DNA of 64,000 nucleotides, from positions 220,778 to 284,777 of the forward strand of contig JACRGD010000007.1 in assembly GCA_016212525.1 (NCBI GenBank), read 5' to 3'. The notes beneath the pieces were generated by a model. It made no database searches. It was not told the origin of the DNA and saw only the letters and a list, made by a program, of their open reading frames with translations. Positions 53,448-62,283 of this stretch are shown here, piece after piece. The DNA is from Microcaldota archaeon (lineage in GTDB: Archaea > Micrarchaeota > Micrarchaeia > Anstonellales > Bilamarchaeaceae). The position numbers and the translations under genes are program-made. Each line of letters begins with the position of its first letter. Position 1 is the stretch's first letter.

Positions 53448-53702
53448 TTATTGAACTTCTAGTGAAGACAGACGTGCTAAAAAAACATCTTCTTGAATGG
53501 CAACCTCAAGCTTCTTGCGTTTTGACAAATGACCAGAGAGCAGGATTACAGAAGCTCCGAAAAAGTCGGAAAGAAGGTCCAGAAGTTCCCGGTTTGCACG
53601 GTTATTTTGTGCAGGAGATTTGAGATTGATTTTGAGATATCCTTCTTCTCGCAAGATCCGAACTTTCTTTGAATTAGGAGTTACCCGAACTTCGATTTTC
53701 AT
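53448..53702 (-). CDS. DUF167 (UPF0235) family protein
   Basis: From ATG 53702 the protein is 84 residues: MKIEVRVTPNSKKVRILREEGYLKINLKSPAQNNRANRELLDLLSDFFG, then VILLSGHLSKRKKLEV. The V-x-P-x-x-K...L-x-x-P-x-x-x-x-x-A-N-x-x-L pattern is typical of DUF167, a small conserved family of uncertain function. Its start lies inside the thioredoxin-like gene (overlap 29 nt), so translation is coupled. The track start at 53720 adds six residues. Confidence 0.85.
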   Translation of the reverse strand: MKIEVRVTPNSKKVRILREEGYLKINLKSPAQNNRANRELLDLLSDFFGASVILLSGHLSKRKKLEVAIQEDVFLARLSSLEVQ

Positions 53703-54354
53703 AATACGCACTTCGAACAAGAGAACCTAGGCGATCCGGAGCTATCGGCCCGGAGTAGGTTTTTCCGTTTATAACAACGCTTGGATAAGAGTTTACACCA
53801 TACTCCCGCGCAAATGCATCAGCAACAGAACTTCCCAGATCCCCATCAAAAGAGAATAGTTTTAGAGAGATATTTTGGTTGTGTAACTCATCACGAACCC
53901 GCAGGATATCGGATCCCTGCTGCTTACAACTTTCGCAAGCTTTGTTAGAATAGAAATTAATCAAAAGAATACTCTTATCAGAGCAGAAATTCTTGGCTTT
54001 TTGAGAAAGAAGATATGATTCGGCTTCGAGAAGAAAATACTTCTTCTTGAGTTCGATATCCTGTGCTTGTTTTACATCTTCAATATAGGTTAATTTGTAA
54101 CCTACGCGCTCGATTTCGGAATTCAGATCTGATAATTCAGAAATGTACAAAGGGCAGAATGAACTGGAATTGCCATCGAAAAGCAACAGAACCTTTAGAG
54201 AATCTACCCTGGAAGAAACGTTGGAAAGCTCGGTTGAAATGCCCGAAAAATTTGAATTTGTAGTCAATCCCCCCAAAAAGATTCCGATCAAAAAAGTAAA
54301 AGCTGAGAGCACAAATGCAATTGCATAGACTTCATAAGATATTTTTCGTTCCAT
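53674..54354 (-). CDS. Membrane-anchored thioredoxin-like protein
   Basis: The 226-residue protein has a signal anchor (VYAIAFVLSAFTFLIGIFLGGL, about 9-30). A coiled helical stem follows (about 40-120). The last about 100 residues form a thioredoxin fold with C-E-S-C (140-143), YGVNSYPSVVINGKTYSG (the cis-Pro region) and a final helix. It would act outside the membrane in disulfide exchange. Two extra Cys (about 67 and 124) lie in the stem. It is placed 9 nt after the GT2 gene. Confidence 0.83.
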   Translation of the reverse strand: MERKISYEVYAIAFVLSAFTFLIGIFLGGLTTNSNFSGISTELSNVSSRVDSLKVLLLFDGNSSSFCPLYISELSDLNSEIERVGYKLTYIEDVKQAQDIELKKKYFLLEAESYLLSQKAKNFCSDKSILLINFYSNKACESCKQQGSDILRVRDELHNQNISLKLFSFDGDLGSSVADAFAREYGVNSYPSVVINGKTYSGPIAPDRLGSLVRSAYYENRSSGNS

Positions 54355-54363
54355 TGAACAGAC

Positions 54364-55560
54364 CTACCAGGAAGTTGGTTCTCGCTTTAGTTCTTTAAAA
54401 AGCCAGAGTAAATTGTAACAAACCATAAGATACCAGTAAACAAACAGAAAGGAAAGGATGTAACGTAATTTCACTTTTTCATCATCAAAACTCTTGATAG
54501 AAAGATAAGTGAAAAAGGTCCCCACGATAAAGAGAAATGCCCAGATAAAAGTAAACGTACCAACACCCAATCCAAGACTGTCCAGCCAGATATATTTGAG
54601 ATAATATGGAGTAGAAACAAAAGAGTAGAGAGTAAGACTGAGAATTGTGAAGAATGCAATTATACTAAGGAAATTTAGCGGAATAAAGTACATCCCAAAG
54701 TCGCCATAACTGGGTTTTATCATGGAACTATAACGCCAGTAGTTTCTCATTCCACCCCGTTGCCAGCGGACTCTCTGAGTAACAAGGTCGCCCATTTTAG
54801 AGGGAGGCTCAGTGTAGACCTCAGCAGTTACAGAACTTTTTATCTTAAAGTTATGGGATTGAATACGAAGTGCGATCTCCTGATCTTCAACTAAGTTTTT
54901 TTCATCAAAGTTTCCGACAATTGAAAAAACCTTAGTCCTAAACATGGAAAAGGGACCTGGAGTTACAGGAACACTATCCATAAAACTCAGAATACGACGA
55001 GAGAAAAGAATCATAAGATATTCGATTCGCTGGATTTCCTTAATGAAACAGTTGCTGGGTCGAATCTTTACGGCAGGAGAAACTGCCATTACATCAGGAT
55101 CAGAAAAAAGCTTTAACATCTCAGTTATGGTATTTTTAGTAAGGTAGGAATCTGCATCCATGGTCGCTATGAATTCTCCTTTTGCAAACTTGAGACCGAA
55201 ATTCAGTGGAGATGCTTTTTTACCCCCGCCGTTTGGTTTTGTAAGAGCAATAACACCCAAGGTGGAAAAACTCTTTGCAATTTCATAAGTATTATCAGTA
55301 GAGCCATCGTCAACGACAATTATTTCAAGTTTCTCCTTTGGGTAATCAACAGCCAGGATACTCTCAAGACATTCCCGAAGATAGAGGCCCTCATTATAGG
55401 CGGGAATTACAATTGAAATATACGGATACGACTTTGAGGCAGGTGGATCTGAATAGTAGCTCTTCCAGTACTTAAAAAAAGTAACCAGAAAGACATATAG
55501 GACAAATAAGGAGAAAAAAGTTGTCAGATATGTCAGGACTAGGGAAATTTCCATAACCAA
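54364..55560 (-). CDS. Membrane GT2 glycosyltransferase (processive/BcsA-like)
   Basis: The 398-residue protein has a signal-anchor helix (about 5-28), a GT2 catalytic domain and about three C-terminal membrane helices. Motifs are YISIVIPAYNEG, VVDDGSTDNT, the D-x-D in FIATMDADSYL, a TPGPFSMFR loop, VEDQEIALRI (the ED catalytic base region) and QRVRWQRGG (the Q-x-x-R-W processivity motif). These are typical of membrane-embedded polymerising or chain-extending transferases. The substrate is unknown. It is in a cluster with the prepilin peptidase and thioredoxin-like protein. Confidence 0.88.
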   Translation of the reverse strand: MVMEISLVLTYLTTFFSLFVLYVFLVTFFKYWKSYYSDPPASKSYPYISIVIPAYNEGLYLRECLESILAVDYPKEKLEIIVVDDGSTDNTYEIAKSFSTLGVIALTKPNGGGKKASPLNFGLKFAKGEFIATMDADSYLTKNTITEMLKLFSDPDVMAVSPAVKIRPSNCFIKEIQRIEYLMILFSRRILSFMDSVPVTPGPFSMFRTKVFSIVGNFDEKNLVEDQEIALRIQSHNFKIKSSVTAEVYTEPPSKMGDLVTQRVRWQRGGMRNYWRYSSMIKPSYGDFGMYFIPLNFLSIIAFFTILSLTLYSFVSTPYYLKYIWLDSLGLGVGTFTFIWAFLFIVGTFFTYLSIKSFDDEKVKLRYILSFLFVYWYLMVCYNLLWLFKELKREPTSW

Positions 55561-55569
55561 ACCCTGGCT

Positions 55570-56418
55570 TTAGATGAGGATTAAACCTCTGGCAAAGACC
55601 ATAGACAGAACCAGTCCAATCAGAACGAATGGGAGGAACGGCAGGAGTTTTGTATAGACCCAGACTTCACCAACCTTTGCATCCTGAAGATTTTTTATGT
55701 CTGATTCCTTAAGCACGCGGGGGATTTTGTATTTAGACATGAGGTCCTTATTCATCAATTCAATCGCAACTACATCTTCAGGCTCAAGCTGCGAAACCGG
55801 CAATTCTTCGGAAAGGGCACGCGTGAGTGAATCCCGGAACATAAGAAAGAAAAACGACGAGAGAAGCAAAATACTTATGAAAACGAAATACAGAGGAGAG
55901 AAAATAAAGGAGTTGACATACAAGTAAGCAAAAACCCCATAAGGGATTAGTAAAAGGGCGTAAGCAAGTTTTGGTTTGGCCTCAAGCTTGTAAAGTTTCC
56001 AGCCGAAGTAGAGAAGCGCATAAATAGAGAATACAACGCCAGAAAAGATAAGCAGCGAGAAGATAAATGGAAAATTGAATGGTAGATTTAGGAAAGATGG
56101 ATGTATTGGCAATAAAAGTATCAGTGCTACTAAGACAAACACGTCTGCCCCGCCTAATTGACCAACTCGGTAGAAAATATAGCCGATTCCGCCAACGATG
56201 GCTGCAAGTGCAACCGAGAACCAGAATAGGTTTTCCTCAAAAAAGAACAAATTGACTAAGAACGCTATTCCCAAAAACGCATAAAGCAACCGGTCCGGAA
56301 CGTTTTTTTTATTAAAAACATCATAATAAGAGGCCACTGCAGTTCCCAAGATGGCAACGACAATTCTTACTAATTCACCGGGAAGGGCCAATTTACCGAA
56401 TAATATTTGTTCTAACAT
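55570..56418 (-). CDS. Archaeal prepilin peptidase (A24 family)
   Basis: The 282-residue protein has about seven membrane helices. It cleaves class III signal peptides of pilin-like proteins. The two catalytic aspartates are Asp33 in SYYDVFNKKNVPDRL and Asp92 in the GxGD-like motif GGAD (89-92). The pilus ATPase and platform genes lie at 25.8-28.7 kb, so the machine is split over the window. No class III signal peptide pilin was found in the window. It precedes the GT2 gene by 9 nt and is probably co-transcribed. Confidence 0.85.
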   Translation of the reverse strand: MLEQILFGKLALPGELVRIVVAILGTAVASYYDVFNKKNVPDRLLYAFLGIAFLVNLFFFEENLFWFSVALAAIVGGIGYIFYRVGQLGGADVFVLVALILLLPIHPSFLNLPFNFPFIFSLLIFSGVVFSIYALLYFGWKLYKLEAKPKLAYALLLIPYGVFAYLYVNSFIFSPLYFVFISILLLSSFFFLMFRDSLTRALSEELPVSQLEPEDVVAIELMNKDLMSKYKIPRVLKESDIKNLQDAKVGEVWVYTKLLPFLPFVLIGLVLSMVFARGLILI

Positions 56419-56502
56419 ATAGGCACCAATACGACAATAGATAGTTGAAACTAAAAGAGTTTAAAAGGGAGACCCAAGCTCCAAGTAAATTGGAAGTAGT
56501 GA

Positions 56503-57645
56503 TCAGGAACTAAGAATCCCCATCACAAGAGCAAAAACCTCATCAACGGTTATTGCCCGCATACACTCACCATCGCAGGGATATGAATCGAACTGATTTA
56601 GATGAACATTGATAGATGGAGGATGCACTGCCTTATAGAGGGCAAAATGCTTTTGAGGAGGGAAAGGTCCAAAGCGAACAGGAGTATTTGGACCAAACAG
56701 ACCAATAGTACGCGTTCCCATTGCAGCAGAAACATGCATTGGCCCAGTATCGTTCGAAATCATCAGGGAATATTTTGAAGTTAGATAGAAGAGAGAACCT
56801 TGCGAGATGCCAAAGATCGAGAAAACGTTTGATTTGTTCTTTAACATCGAGATAATTTCGAGATTACCCTGAGCCTCTTTTCCAAACCCAGTAAGAATGA
56901 CTATGCAGTCTCTTTTTTCTTTTATGCGATCGATCAGTTTTGCAAAATTTTCCTTTGGCCATGCACGATTATTCGCAGTTGGCCCACAGAAGGCATGAAT
57001 TCCAATTATCGGAAGATCAGATGAAATACCCAGATCAGAAAACTTAGAATCTATAGCAGCAACGTCAGAGGGAGAATATTTTAGAGACACCAGCATGGAG
57101 GGCCATACAGATATTCCTAGTGGCGAGATTAGATCGAAAATAGATAAAGTGGCATGTTGTTTATCATTATAAGAAATCGCAAGGTCATATAGTCTAGAGC
57201 GATCACCAAACGAGTAACCAATTGAAAATTTGGAGCAGAAAAAAGCAGTTATTGCAGAAACTGCAAAATGGGGTTCTGTATCGATGCACAAGTCATATTT
57301 CCAAAGATTTTTGAGCATAAAAAAGAACAAGGAACCTCCAGTTACAGATTCGATTCGATCTATGAAGATTTGATTAAGAAAAACGTCCTTGTTTTTAGGA
57401 GTGCAAAGCAGCGTAAGTTCGCTATCAGGAAATGAATTCTTGAGACTTTTTAGAGTCGGTAAAACCAATATACTTTCGCCCACTGCCCAAAAGCGGATGA
57501 CAAGAATTTTCTTAAATGACTTTTTCATAATTTGAGTTGAAGAAGATGGAGGTTGTCTTGTTTTGAAAATACCAAGCACAAAACAGACAAAAGGAAGAAG
57601 ATTTTTTTCAACAAAACGATCGATGGCCAGAGACAAAGAGATCAC
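56503..57645 (-). CDS. Family 9 glycosyltransferase (heptosyltransferase-like)
   Basis: The 380-residue protein matches GT9: KKILVIRFWAVGESILVLPTLKSLKNSFPDSELTLLCT at the start of the core. Later it has IIGIHAFCGPTANNRAWPKENFAKLIDRI, CIVILTGFGKEAQ, and SLMISNDTGPMHVSAAMGTRTIGLFGPN, the donor-binding S-N-D-T-G-x-M-H-x-A-A-A-x-G motif. GT9 enzymes act in bacterial lipopolysaccharide core synthesis. In archaea they are rarer and probably build surface glycans. ATG 57528 (MKKSFKK) is a possible later start that removes 39 hydrophobic residues. Confidence 0.88.
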   Translation of the reverse strand: MISLSLAIDRFVEKNLLPFVCFVLGIFKTRQPPSSSTQIMKKSFKKILVIRFWAVGESILVLPTLKSLKNSFPDSELTLLCTPKNKDVFLNQIFIDRIESVTGGSLFFFMLKNLWKYDLCIDTEPHFAVSAITAFFCSKFSIGYSFGDRSRLYDLAISYNDKQHATLSIFDLISPLGISVWPSMLVSLKYSPSDVAAIDSKFSDLGISSDLPIIGIHAFCGPTANNRAWPKENFAKLIDRIKEKRDCIVILTGFGKEAQGNLEIISMLKNKSNVFSIFGISQGSLFYLTSKYSLMISNDTGPMHVSAAMGTRTIGLFGPNTPVRFGPFPPQKHFALYKAVHPPSINVHLNQFDSYPCDGECMRAITVDEVFALVMGILSS

Positions 57646-57748
57646 AGCAATACGAAAAAATGGAAGTGAAGACTAAAAAGCCTATCATCAAACAACTAAT
57701 CGAACACACAAAACAAGTATTCCGATTGGAATAAGATTAACAGATTTT

Positions 57749-57756
57749 TTTAAATA
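57749..57756 (+). promoter_or_regulatory. TATA box of metK
   Basis: tttaaata is centred 25.5 nt before the ATG at 57778 but only 19.5 nt before the ATG at 57772. This supports the later ATG as a leaderless start. Confidence 0.55.
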
Positions 57757-57777
57757 CACCTGAGGAAGAATATGATT

Positions 57778-58935
57778 ATGAGCAGAAAACACCTATTTTC
57801 ATCCGAATCAGTAACCGAAGGACATCCAGATAAGATATGCGATCAGGTTTCGGATGCCATTCTAGACGAACTTTTGAAACAAGATCCAAAATCCAGAGTG
57901 GCAGTAGAAACTGCAACGACGGCAGGACTTATCGCAGTAATGGGAGAGATCACAACCAAAGGATACGTGGAGTTCCAGAAGCTGGTTCGAGACGTCATAA
58001 AAGACATAGGATATACCAAACCAGAATACTTATTTGACTATCGAACTTGCGGAGTTTTAGCTTCAATAACTGCACAGTCACCAGATATCGCAATGGGAGT
58101 CAATGAATCGAGTACGCATGAGCAGGGTGCAGGAGATCAGGGAATTACTTTCGGTTATGCAACACGCGAAACTAAAGAACTTATGCCAATTTCGATTATG
58201 CTTGCACACAAACTCGCAAGAAAACTCGCTCAAGTGCGAAAAAACGGAACGCTTCCATACCTGCGACCTGATGGAAAAACCCAGGTTACTATGGAGTATG
58301 TGGATGGAATTCCAAAAAGAATTCATACAGTAGTTATCGCCGCACAACACGACGAGGGAATAACCAGTGATAAAATAAGCAAGGAGATCAAAGCCCACGT
58401 AATCGAACCAGTTTGTAAGGACCTAATCGATAAGGATACCAAGGTCTTCATTAACGGGACAGGACGATTCGTTATCGGTGGACCAGCGGCAGACACTGGA
58501 GTCACCGGCAGGAAGATAATTCTCGATACATATGGCGGAAGGGGACATCATGGAGGAGGATGTTTTTCTGGTAAAGATCCATCTAAGGTGGACCGCTCGG
58601 GTGCATACATGGCTAGATATGTTGCAAAGAACGTCGTTGCGGCAGGTCTGGCAGACACGTGTACAGTCCAGATTGGTTACGTCATTGGAGTTGCAAAACC
58701 TGTCTCAGTATATGTCGATGCTCAAGGCACAAACAAAGTCCCGATCGAAAAGATCGAGCAGATTGTCGCAGATAACTTCTCATTTAAACCAGCAGATATG
58801 ATAAAAAAGCTAGATTTGTTGCGGCCAATCTATCGAAAGACCGCAGCATATGGACACTTTGGCAGGGAAGAGCCGGAATTCAGCTGGGAAAAAATAGATA
58901 TGGCAGAAAAACTAAGAGCTGAAGCTGGAATATAG
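57778..58935 (+). CDS. metK: S-adenosylmethionine synthetase, bacterial type
   Basis: Makes SAM from methionine and ATP. The protein of 385 residues starts [27 protein letters not shown], the bacterial/eukaryal MetK opening. [60 protein letters not shown] and YGHFGR follow. Archaea usually carry a different, COG1812-type synthetase, so this is probably a bacterial acquisition. Its substitutions ([14 protein letters not shown]) differ from the common bacterial GGAFSGKDP, RSAAY. It acts with AhcY and perhaps the PfkB kinase nearby. Confidence 0.95.
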   Translation: MSRKHLFSSESVTEGHPDKICDQVSDAILDELLKQDPKSRVAVETATTAGLIAVMGEITTKGYVEFQKLVRDVIKDIGYTKPEYLFDYRTCGVLASITAQSPDIAMGVNESSTHEQGAGDQGITFGYATRETKELMPISIMLAHKLARKLAQVRKNGTLPYLRPDGKTQVTMEYVDGIPKRIHTVVIAAQHDEGITSDKISKEIKAHVIEPVCKDLIDKDTKVFINGTGRFVIGGPAADTGVTGRKIILDTYGGRGHHGGGCFSGKDPSKVDRSGAYMARYVAKNVVAAGLADTCTVQIGYVIGVAKPVSVYVDAQGTNKVPIEKIEQIVADNFSFKPADMIKKLDLLRPIYRKTAAYGHFGREEPEFSWEKIDMAEKLRAEAGI

Positions 58936-59050
58936 CCTTCCAAGATCTTTCCGACTTCAGTTTTCTAGGTTTTCTTACTATTTTCCAAGCAGTCATCGTC
59001 TTAGGAAACCCCAGGGATGAAAGCCGATTGGGAGTTCCAAATCCAGAAAA

Positions 59051-60046
59051 TTAACTTGGGTCAGTATATGAGTGTGGTTCAAATCCCGATTTTTCATAGG
59101 CACTTTCAACAAGTTCTTGGGCCCGAATAGCTTGTACAAGAGTTACTCGGGGTTCACGTTCATGCCTAACTAATTCTATAAAGTCACTTAACTCGGCAGA
59201 TATTCCCGGAAGATGAGCTGATGCAAAGTCAGATGAAGAATGTCGATATATGACATGGTCTCCATCGGAATCCCTAAGAGTACAGCATCTAAATGGCAAT
59301 ACCTCCAAAGATGCATCAGTTCCAATAACCCGAAAATGTGCATTGAATAGATCTGAAGATGCCCAAAGATATCCAAGTTTCGCATTTAGACCATTTCTCA
59401 AGCGGACAGTTAATTCGGATTCATCATCCGCTCCAGTAGAGAAGTTTCTTTGCATAATGATTGCATCTAAAACCTGATCGATACCAAAAAGAGTATCAAG
59501 ACGATCTAAACCATGAATACCGTTTGTGAGGGTTATACCGCGTCCAAAATTTTTTCGATCTAGATACTGGAGAGGAAACGCAGCACTACCAAATTGAAAA
59601 ACCTCCTCAACAGAAAGAATTCTCCCTAAATCACCGTTTCTAATTACTTGAGCTGCACCAACAAATTCAGGATGATAATGTCCACTCATTCCGACCATAA
59701 GGGGAGTTTTTCCCAAGAATGCGTCTCGTATCTTATGTGCATCAGCCAAAGTTGTCGCCATGGGTTTCTCCAATAAAACAGGTATTCCACGACTTGCAGC
59801 GCCAGCTGCACACTCCAAATGTTGTGCAGTGGGAAGTGCAATTATCAATGCGTCGATCCGTTTTTTATCAAGTAAATTTTCAAATGAGGCGAATGTATTT
59901 ATCCTACCAACCGATTCGGTTTTACTCCGGTCTGGCTCGGCGATGGCAACTAGAGTTACATTATCGTTAGAGGCCACAGCTCTAGCATGGATTGAACCAA
60001 TAAAACCATAACCGGCAATACCAACTCTCAATTTAGCTTTAGCCAT
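59051..60046 (-). CDS. Gfo/Idh/MocA-family oxidoreductase
   Basis: The NAD(P)-binding Rossmann domain begins MAKAKLRVGIAGYGFIGSIHARAVASNDNVTLVAIAEPD (ATG 60046; the track adds three residues). This is followed by the family signature DALIIALPTAQHLECAAGAASRGIPVLLEKPMATTLADA, with the E-K-P motif. The C-terminal domain of about 200 residues contains NGIHGLDRLDTLFG, where His probably contributes to catalysis. These enzymes oxidise or reduce sugars, inositol or related compounds. Neighbour genes include an IMPase-like protein and a sugar aminotransferase. Confidence 0.9.
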   Translation of the reverse strand: MAKAKLRVGIAGYGFIGSIHARAVASNDNVTLVAIAEPDRSKTESVGRINTFASFENLLDKKRIDALIIALPTAQHLECAAGAASRGIPVLLEKPMATTLADAHKIRDAFLGKTPLMVGMSGHYHPEFVGAAQVIRNGDLGRILSVEEVFQFGSAAFPLQYLDRKNFGRGITLTNGIHGLDRLDTLFGIDQVLDAIIMQRNFSTGADDESELTVRLRNGLNAKLGYLWASSDLFNAHFRVIGTDASLEVLPFRCCTLRDSDGDHVIYRHSSSDFASAHLPGISAELSDFIELVRHEREPRVTLVQAIRAQELVESAYEKSGFEPHSYTDPS

Positions 60047-60055
60047 ATAAAACAA

Positions 60056-60355
60056 ATAAGTTAAATGCGACTAAAAAGATATTAAATGATCGTTTATGAG
60101 TTTTTGTGTAGATCATCCTACAATTCATTCGACTAAACAAACAACAAAATACAAAACTGAGCTCGAGCGCTATTAGTCTCATAAATCCAGATTTTGAGCA
60201 TAAATTCCTCATTGAGTTCTCTTCCTCACCCTCAACCTTTCCAAATAAGCTCTTGAATTTTGAAAAAAACAATCTCAATAAAGCTTTCGTGAAAATACCA
60301 TCGATTCGAAAACGTCGTAAAAGAACAATAGCTGGAATCGACCGAACATAAAGTG
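60056..60355. other. Intergenic gap without recognised gene
   Basis: About 300 bp between two divergent genes hold AT-rich sequence. I see no ORF above background, tRNA, repeat or clear C/D-box RNA. The minus-strand promoter of the oxidoreductase lies at the left end and the TATA box of the IMPase gene at the right end. Weak ORFs on the minus strand (60039-60453) are read as chance frames. Confidence 0.4.
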
Positions 60356-60365
60356 TTTATAAATA
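60356..60365 (+). promoter_or_regulatory. TATA box of the IMPase-like gene
   Basis: tttataaata is centred about 27 nt before the ATG at 60387. It is one of the best TATA matches in the window and implies a leaderless transcript. Confidence 0.6.
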
Positions 60366-60386
60366 GGAACAAACGTACAGCTGATA

Positions 60387-61301
60387 ATGGCATCCACGTC
60401 ATTAAGAAAAAATCAAATAGAAACCGCTCAGAAAGCCCTATTAGCAGGTGCAAGACACGTTCGAACTCTCTTTGGAAGAAGCATGACTGAGTTGGGTGTA
60501 GAGTACAAACCTAAAGACGGAGATACACCCCGAACGATCATAGATCGAGAATCCGAGGGAGCAATACTAAAGGTTCTCCACAATGCGGCATCATTCAAAG
60601 GATACGCAATCAGTGCAGAAGAAGCAGGAGCGGTGACTTCTGGCATATCTGGGCGTGTTTGGATAGATCCATTTGATGGCACCAGCAATGCGGCAATACG
60701 ACTCAAAATGTCGACACTTGGCATATGTGTTACTGAACCGCAAACAGATGGAACTGTGCGAACGGTTCTTGGAGTGATAGTACAACCATTTGAAATGTTA
60801 ATGACTTATGCGGCAGTTGGAGAGGGCGCATTCTCAGTTGATTTAGCCGTAGAAGCAGATGGACGATTTTACACAAATTCAGATCCAAGAAGACTCGAAA
60901 GACGAATAATGAGCAAGCCAAACGAACGATTTGTCTGGATTGATGGTTTATTCAACGATAAAACAAGTCAACGCAAGGGAGGCTGGTTGACAGACATATC
61001 CGAACTGGCACAGAATGTACGCAGCGGCGGAAGCAACATCGACTATTCCTTAAAACTGGCCAATGGACAGGGAGACATACAATTAACTGATGCAATAGGG
61101 GGACATTTCGACTTGAGCGGAATTCCCATAATAAGAGAATTTGGTGGACGATTCATGGATTTGGACGCAAAAGAACCCCAACCAGGTTGCCATATTGCCA
61201 TTGCGTGTTTAGATCCAACAATCGCAGACCGGTTACTCGAGATAACAAACAACCATTACGGAAAATCGAGCAGATTGGGAGCGTACAAAGGATTTAGATA
61301 G
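60387..61301 (+). CDS. Inositol monophosphatase/FBPase-like phosphatase
   Basis: The 304-residue protein follows the IMPase fold with metal-binding motifs: AISAEEAG (Glu-Glu pair), WIDPFDGTSNAA (the W-x-D-P-x-D-G-T signature) and HFDLSGIPIIREFGGRFMDL (the third Asp site). Members dephosphorylate inositol-1-phosphate, fructose-1,6-bisphosphate, NADP or 3'-phosphoadenosine phosphate. The text departs from typical IMPases (DPFDGTSNAA rather than DPLDGTTNF), so the substrate is open. It stands alone behind a strong TATA box. Confidence 0.85.
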   Translation: MASTSLRKNQIETAQKALLAGARHVRTLFGRSMTELGVEYKPKDGDTPRTIIDRESEGAILKVLHNAASFKGYAISAEEAGAVTSGISGRVWIDPFDGTSNAAIRLKMSTLGICVTEPQTDGTVRTVLGVIVQPFEMLMTYAAVGEGAFSVDLAVEADGRFYTNSDPRRLERRIMSKPNERFVWIDGLFNDKTSQRKGGWLTDISELAQNVRSGGSNIDYSLKLANGQGDIQLTDAIGGHFDLSGIPIIREFGGRFMDLDAKEPQPGCHIAIACLDPTIADRLLEITNNHYGKSSRLGAYKGFR

Positions 61302-61325
61302 TGAGTGAGGAATTGGGATGTCAAT

Positions 61326-62237
61326 TCAGATTCGCATCAGTTCACAATATTTCCCATAGAGCGAATCGATTTCTTTCTTGGAGCTTTTGACCAATCGATC
61401 CACCGAAAAGTCACCAACAGCCAAAGAGCCCATTACATTCGCATAGGCCATGGCAGACTTGAGTTGGAGTAGAGTTGGAGAAATCGCATTGACTGAGGCC
61501 AAATAACCAACAAGACCACCCGCAAAGGAATCACCCGCACCAGTAGGATCGACAATGTCTTCAAGTGGAAACGCCGGAAACGGAACAATATGCTCATTGA
61601 AAAAGAGGAGACTACCGTGCTCGCCCTTTTTGATAATTACAATCTTTGGACCCATCGATTTGATTTTGAGTCCGCACTTTACCAGATTGTGCTCGCCAGT
61701 TAGCATACGAACTTCAGCATCGTTGAGAACAACACCATTGACTTTTGCAAACACTTTTTTGATCGTCTCGAGTTCAGTTTTGACATAGTGTTCGATCGTG
61801 TCCATGAAAATCAGCTTCGCATTTTTCATTCTCGAAATCGCTTCTATCTGTTTTTGTGGAGGCATAGTTGCAAGATAGAGGAAGGAGCTCTGCTGCGCAT
61901 CAGAGGAAAATTGCGGGTCAAATTCTGCAAGAACATTCAATTCAGTCTTATTTGCATGACGGTGATAGAGATCATAAGAAAAAGAGGAATCAAAATGGAA
62001 CGTCTTGCCTTCTTTCTTTACAATAACGCTTCCCAGGTCTGCCCTTTTGGAAAGCAACTCCCGATAAGAAGAGGGAAAATCCCCGCCAACTATGCTTGAA
62101 ACAAAGGTCGGGGCAAAGAAAGCGGAGGAGATCGAAAAATAGCTGGCAGCGCCGCCCAAAACCATCTCGACTTTCTTAAACGGAGTTTCAGTAGTATCAA
62201 GGGCAATTGAACCGGCACAAGTAATCGGAGAAGGCAT
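61326..62237 (-). CDS. PfkB-family kinase, possible adenosine kinase
   Basis: The 303-residue ribokinase-fold protein has MVLGGAASYFSISSAFF near the N terminus, GVVLNDAEVRMLTGE in the middle, and the anion-hole/catalytic motif DPTGAGDSFAGGLVGYLA. The family phosphorylates sugars or nucleosides. Its position, divergent from ahcY with 46 bp between them, suggests it uses the adenosine released by AhcY. That would make it an adenosine kinase; this is inference from context. No ribokinase-specific sequence was noted. Confidence 0.85.
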   Translation of the reverse strand: MPSPITCAGSIALDTTETPFKKVEMVLGGAASYFSISSAFFAPTFVSSIVGGDFPSSYRELLSKRADLGSVIVKKEGKTFHFDSSFSYDLYHRHANKTELNVLAEFDPQFSSDAQQSSFLYLATMPPQKQIEAISRMKNAKLIFMDTIEHYVKTELETIKKVFAKVNGVVLNDAEVRMLTGEHNLVKCGLKIKSMGPKIVIIKKGEHGSLLFFNEHIVPFPAFPLEDIVDPTGAGDSFAGGLVGYLASVNAISPTLLQLKSAMAYANVMGSLAVGDFSVDRLVKSSKKEIDSLYGKYCELMRI

Positions 62238-62283
62238 AAAGATCAGCTCGGATTAGATCAAAACATAGAATCATCTAAGAGAA

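Noticed and set aside
58936-59050. Possible tRNA or C/D RNA in the gap after metK (gttccaaatcc)
   Set aside because: No acceptor or anticodon stem could be drawn around the T-loop-like text, and no C and D boxes pair.
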